This document shows positions 7,091-7,934 of a stretch of 7,934 nt of DNA, one piece after another. The stretch lies in assembly GCA_022865525.1 (NCBI GenBank), contig JALHSV010000170.1:1-7934 (forward strand). Direction: 5' to 3'. The notes beneath the pieces were generated by a model, which did no database searches, was not told the DNA's origin, and saw only the letters and a list, made by a program, of their open reading frames with translations. Every line of letters begins with the position of its first letter. Within the stretch, counting starts at the first letter, position 1. The DNA comes from Thermodesulfovibrionales bacterium. Lineage in GTDB: Bacteria > Nitrospirota > Thermodesulfovibrionia > Thermodesulfovibrionales > SM23-35. The position numbers were made by a program, and so were the translations under genes.

Positions 7091-7934
7091 ATGAAGAAAT
7101 TAGGTGTTGTTGTTTTGGCTCTACTCTTTTTATTGTCTTTAGCTGGGATCGCATCAGCGACAAACGGCTACTTCTCTCACGGATACAGTATAAAAAACAA
7201 GGCATTGGCCGGTGCCGGGGTTGCGTTGCCATTGGATTCTCTATCCGCTTCGATGAATCCGGCCGGCATGGTTTCTGTTGGTACGCGGCTTGATTTTGGT
7301 CTCACAGTATTTAATCCAAACAGGGAGTATACTGTCAGGGGAAATCCGTCGCCTCCTCCTGCTTTTGGTCTGACACCGGGCACAGTCGAAAGCGATTCTG
7401 AGTGGTTTTTGATCCCTGCATTTGGATTCAATAAGATGTTAGATGACAGGCACTCCCTCGGCATATCGATTTTCGGTAATGGCGGGATGAATACAGATTA
7501 CGATACCAGCACATTCTATGGTTCTTCCCCGACGGGAGTTGATCTCATGCAATTATTCATTACACCTACCTATGCTGTAAAGCTGAATCCCAAACACGCC
7601 GTCGGTATCAGCCCGATTCTGGCATACCAGAGTTTTGAGGCACAGGGACTGGAAAAGTTTGGTGAGTTCGGTTTTTCAAGCAACCCATCGAAGCTCACCA
7701 ATAAGGGCCATGACAGTTCATTTGGATGTGGTTTGAGAATAGGTTATCTTGGTGAGATTCTCACAAATTTGTTCCTCGGTGCCTCGTATCAGACGAAAAT
7801 TTCCATGGACGCATTCGACAATTATAAAGGTCTTTTTGCTGAAGATGGAGACTTTGACATCCCCTCCACTTGGACTGTGGGACTTGCGTATAAGGCAACT
7901 CCTGCCCTCACTTTCGTGGCTGATGTGCAAACAA
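7091..7934 (+). CDS. FadL/TodX-family outer-membrane transport protein (3' end outside window)
   Basis: Likely a beta-barrel channel that carries hydrophobic compounds such as long-chain fatty acids or hydrocarbons across the outer membrane. The first 281 residues are present and the reading frame is open to the edge. A classic signal peptide (MKK, hydrophobic core, ASA at 21-23) would be cut before TNGYFSHGY. The mature N terminus carries the FadL family's plug signature: NGYFSHG (25-31), KALAGAGVA (37-45) and NPAGM (56-60). After it come alternating hydrophobic and polar strands with many Gly and aromatic residues, as in a barrel (for example around residues 115-130 and 150-175). About 420-460 residues would be usual, so roughly two thirds are seen. 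It starts 40 nt after the tRNA gene with a strong ribosome site. The substrate cannot be told from this part. Confidence 0.9.
   Translation, partial: MKKLGVVVLALLFLLSLAGIASATNGYFSHGYSIKNKALAGAGVALPLDSLSASMNPAGMVSVGTRLDFGLTVFNPNREYTVRGNPSPPPAFGLTPGTVESDSEWFLIPAFGFNKMLDDRHSLGISIFGNGGMNTDYDTSTFYGSSPTGVDLMQLFITPTYAVKLNPKHAVGISPILAYQSFEAQGLEKFGEFGFSSNPSKLTNKGHDSSFGCGLRIGYLGEILTNLFLGASYQTKISMDAFDNYKGLFAEDGDFDIPSTWTVGLAYKATPALTFVADVQT

Noticed and set aside
7177..7930. Minus-strand open frames opposite the FadL-like gene
   Set aside because: The plus strand carries a continuous frame with a signal peptide and the FadL plug signature, so these are shadows.

Overview
The window looks like ordinary chromosomal DNA from a Gram-negative bacterium of moderate GC content. 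It carries a FadL-type outer-membrane protein with a signal peptide, a TPR lipoprotein and a membrane polyferredoxin of the NapH/NapG kind. A Nitrospirota or deltaproteobacterium-like anaerobe would fit this mix of genes. That placement is an inference from gene content and general protein style, and no single feature proves it.

Layout. Positions 2-1252 (+) hold a membrane-bound iron-sulfur protein, probably cut at its 5' end by the window edge, with Cys motifs for about six [4Fe-4S] clusters. Positions 1253-1457 are a gap between convergent genes. It contains a 146-bp element bounded by perfect 15-bp inverted repeats (1274-1419), the most unusual non-coding structure here. On the minus strand, hisG (2959 to 2084, long form) is followed after 5 nt by an unrecognised 206-residue protein (2078 to 1458); the two look like a translationally coupled pair. 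A 118-bp region separates hisG from the divergent mfd gene (3078-6203) and contains a clear extended -10 promoter for mfd. After mfd, on the same strand and tightly spaced, come a TPR lipoprotein (6253-6960), tRNA-Pro(UGG) (6972-7050) and the start of a FadL/TodX-family outer-membrane protein (7091 to the window end, cut off).

How the genes relate. HisG starts histidine synthesis from ATP and PRPP. Mfd clears stalled RNA polymerase and recruits nucleotide excision repair. The TPR lipoprotein resembles PilF/PilW pilotins of type IV pili. The FadL-like protein would pass hydrophobic compounds across the outer membrane. The polyferredoxin would move electrons between the quinone pool and an unseen partner. 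Apart from the hisG pair there is no obvious shared pathway.

I found no phage genes, transposase, CRISPR array or defence cassette. The points most worth a second look are the inverted-repeat element, the unknown gene coupled to hisG, a non-consensus residue in Mfd motif V and the tRNA gene squeezed between two protein genes.
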